Source: Woeseiaceae bacterium | GTDB lineage: Bacteria; Pseudomonadota; Gammaproteobacteria; Steroidobacterales; Woeseiaceae | Length of the DNA: 6,827 bases | Assembly: GCA_022615525.1 (NCBI GenBank) | Contig: JAKEGN010000422.1 | Coordinates: forward strand, 1 to 6,827 | Reading direction: 5' to 3' | Shown: one piece after another, positions 5,432 through 6,827 of the stretch | How positions within the stretch are numbered: position 1 is the first letter of the stretch | How the letters are laid out: the number at the start of each line of letters is the position of its first letter | Position numbers and translations under genes: made by a program | Notes under the pieces: model-generated | The model's input: the letters and a program-made list of their open reading frames with translations, nothing else | Databases searched by the model: none | What the model was told of the DNA's origin: nothing

Positions 5432-5755
5432 ATGGACTTTTTGATCAGCTCCGCACATGCGCAGGGCGCACAACAGGGTGATCCGCTCGGCTTCCTCCTG
5501 CCGATGCTAGTGATCTTCGCGGCATTTTATTTTCTGCTGATTCGCCCGCAACAAAAGCGACAAAAAACGCATGCCGCGCTCGTCGCAGCGTTGTCGACCG
5601 GCGACGAGGTGCTGACGGCCGGTGGCATCCTCGGCAAAGTCACCGGAGTCAGCGAGCATTACGCGACCTTGCAGATCGCCGACAACGTCGAAATCAAGGT
5701 GCAGAAATCCACGGTTTCGGCCGTGGTACCGAAGGGCACTATTGACGCCGCGTGA
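5432..5755 (+). CDS. yajC: Sec translocon accessory protein YajC
   Basis: YajC is a small inner-membrane protein that associates with SecD-SecF and SecYEG. The 107 residues have the family layout: a short N-terminus ending in the AHAQG stretch, one transmembrane helix (about 19-37, LGFLLPMLVIFAAFYFLLI), the hallmark IRPQQKRQKTH just inside the membrane (37-47), and a cytoplasmic domain with LSTGDEVLTAGGILGKV (54-70) and VEIKVQKSTVSAVVPKG (86-102). The ATG at 5432 has TGGAAG four bases upstream of it and gives the expected N-terminus. The gene is preceded by its own promoter and leader hairpin, and secD begins 64 nt after its stop. The stop codon sits in the loop of a GC-rich hairpin. Confidence 0.98.
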   Translation: MDFLISSAHAQGAQQGDPLGFLLPMLVIFAAFYFLLIRPQQKRQKTHAALVAALSTGDEVLTAGGILGKVTGVSEHYATLQIADNVEIKVQKSTVSAVVPKGTIDAA

Positions 5756-5762
5756 CGCGGCG
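5746..5762 (+). repeat. Hairpin with the yajC stop codon as its loop
   Basis: CGCCGCG (5746-5752) pairs exactly with CGCGGCG (5756-5762), seven GC pairs around the three-base loop TGA, which is the yajC stop codon. No T run follows. A second perfect stem, CCACGG/CCGTGG (5709-5714 with 5721-5726), lies just upstream inside yajC. These could slow terminating ribosomes or protect an mRNA end between yajC and secD. Confidence 0.5.
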
Positions 5763-5819
5763 GCAACTCAAGCCCCCAGCGCATCGTCAGCTTCCGGCCG
5801 GACCTGAGACATTGAACCG

Positions 5820-6827
5820 ATGAACCGCTATCCGACATGGGTGAATGTGCTCGTGCTCGTCGTTTTCCTGGCGGGCGTGCTGCTCGCCCTGCCGAATCTC
5901 TACGGTACGGTCCCTGCACTGCAGCTCGCGGATGCCAATGGCCGTGATATCGACGAATCGCGCCTTGAGTCGTTCGCCGCTGCGCTAGCCAGTCGGGACA
6001 TCATGCCGGAGGCGGCGTACATCGAGGACGGGCGCGCGGTATTTCGCTTTCACAATGTCGAGGAGCAACTGTCCGCCGCCGAGCAGTTACGCCCACGGTT
6101 TCAAAGCGAAGCGACGGTCGCGTTGACGCTGGCGCCGAAGCTCCCGGCGTGGCTGCGCGAGATCGGCCTGCGACCGATGAGCCTCGGTCTCGACCTGCGC
6201 GGCGGCGTTTACGTACTGCTCGAAGTCGACATGGAAGATGCGATCGCGAGCCGCCTTAACGGCTACCAGCAGGATCTCGAAAACCGTCTTCGCGATGCGC
6301 GCATCCGCCATCGAGTGGACGTGGACAATGGCGCCATTACCATTCGCCTCCAGTCCGAAAGCGATGTCGAAGCAGTCCGCGACATCGTACAGGAGGCCGA
6401 TCCGGAATTGCTGGTCATCGATGGAACGGACGGGCGATCACTGCAGCTGCGCATGAGTGAAACCCAGGTTCGGGCGCGTCAGGATTTCGCGATCGAACAG
6501 AACATCACAACATTGCGCAATCGTGTCGACCAGCTCGGCGTGACCGAGCCGCTGGTACAGCGGCAGGGCGTTGACCGCATCGTCGTGCAGCTGCCCGGCG
6601 TGCAGGATCCGAATCAGCTCGACGAAATCCTGACGGCAACCGCCACGCTGGAGTTCCGGCTGGTGGACACCGTCGGCAACAGCCCGGGTTCGCGGCGTTA
6701 CCCCGGTCGCGAAGGCATACCCTCGCAGATACTGAAGCGCGATGTCATCGCATCAGGCGACCAGATCATTCATGCCGAGGCTGGCTTCAGCGAGGGTCAG
6801 CCGGCGGTGTTCATCACACTGGATGCC
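5820..6827 (+). CDS. secD: Protein translocase subunit SecD (5' part, runs off the window)
   Basis: SecD, with SecF, uses the proton motive force to complete protein export through SecYEG. The frame is open from ATG 5820 to the window edge, 336 codons, roughly the first half of a SecD of usual size. MNRYPTWVNV and the first transmembrane helix (about 8-25), ending in ALPNLYG, match the gammaproteobacterial N-terminus. Then come the RND-type periplasmic P1 signatures: LGLDLRGGVYVLLEVDM (122-138), TLRNRVDQLGVTEPLVQRQG (231-250), DRIVVQLPGVQDP (252-264) and the LEFRLVD stretch (277-283). The remaining transmembrane helices and secF would lie beyond 6827. An insertion-rich periplasmic part (about 30-110) is as in E. 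coli-type long SecDs. No strong Shine-Dalgarno sequence precedes the ATG, so translation may depend on coupling with yajC, 64 nt upstream. Confidence 0.98.
   Translation, partial: MNRYPTWVNVLVLVVFLAGVLLALPNLYGTVPALQLADANGRDIDESRLESFAAALASRDIMPEAAYIEDGRAVFRFHNVEEQLSAAEQLRPRFQSEATVALTLAPKLPAWLREIGLRPMSLGLDLRGGVYVLLEVDMEDAIASRLNGYQQDLENRLRDARIRHRVDVDNGAITIRLQSESDVEAVRDIVQEADPELLVIDGTDGRSLQLRMSETQVRARQDFAIEQNITTLRNRVDQLGVTEPLVQRQGVDRIVVQLPGVQDPNQLDEILTATATLEFRLVDTVGNSPGSRRYPGREGIPSQILKRDVIASGDQIIHAEAGFSEGQPAVFITLDA

Overview
The window looks like chromosomal core sequence from a GC-rich gammaproteobacterium. The gene order queA-tgt-yajC-secD is the classic proteobacterial arrangement, the tRNA carries an encoded CCA end, and the Tgt, YajC and SecD sequences read like close relatives of the enterobacterial proteins. 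I see no mobile element, phage gene, CRISPR array or obviously foreign base composition. A lineage near the Xanthomonadales/Chromatiales/Woeseiales is a guess from style only.

Layout. (1) Minus strand, left edge to 422: the 5' part of a zinc-ribbon Nudix hydrolase gene, cut by the window start. Its own promoter-like sequence lies at 432-461. (2) Minus strand, 505-591: a tRNA-Leu with anticodon CAA, followed directly by an intrinsic terminator (467-499). A promoter-like sequence and an imperfect dyad lie upstream of it. (3) Plus strand, 735-3050: three genes that look like one regulatory unit. They are an ECF-type sigma factor, a single-pass membrane protein that is probably its anti-sigma factor, and an exported coiled-coil protein with one clear and one probable PDZ domain. 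This is the least characterised part of the window and the best candidate for something new, probably an envelope-sensing sigma system. (4) Plus strand, 3117-5278: queA and tgt, overlapping by ATGA, for queuosine modification of tRNA. (5) Plus strand, 5432 to the right edge: yajC and the first 336 codons of secD, for Sec-dependent protein export. An extended -10 promoter and a leader hairpin precede yajC.

How the parts relate. Tgt inserts preQ1 into the anticodon wobble position of tRNAs for Asn, Asp, His and Tyr, and QueA then adds the epoxycyclopentanediol ring. YajC and SecD (with SecF, expected beyond the window) form the membrane accessory complex of SecYEG. The sigma/membrane/PDZ unit may sense envelope state and could be linked to export only by being next door.

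Smaller signals recur. Two genes without a Shine-Dalgarno sequence (the Nudix gene and queA) carry the same GCTACCAT box 8-9 nt before ATG, which suggests leaderless transcripts. A perfect GCATCT/AGATGC dyad sits just ahead of the sigma-factor start. Gene-free stretches are all short (the longest are 592-734 and 5279-5431) and their content is described in the entries.
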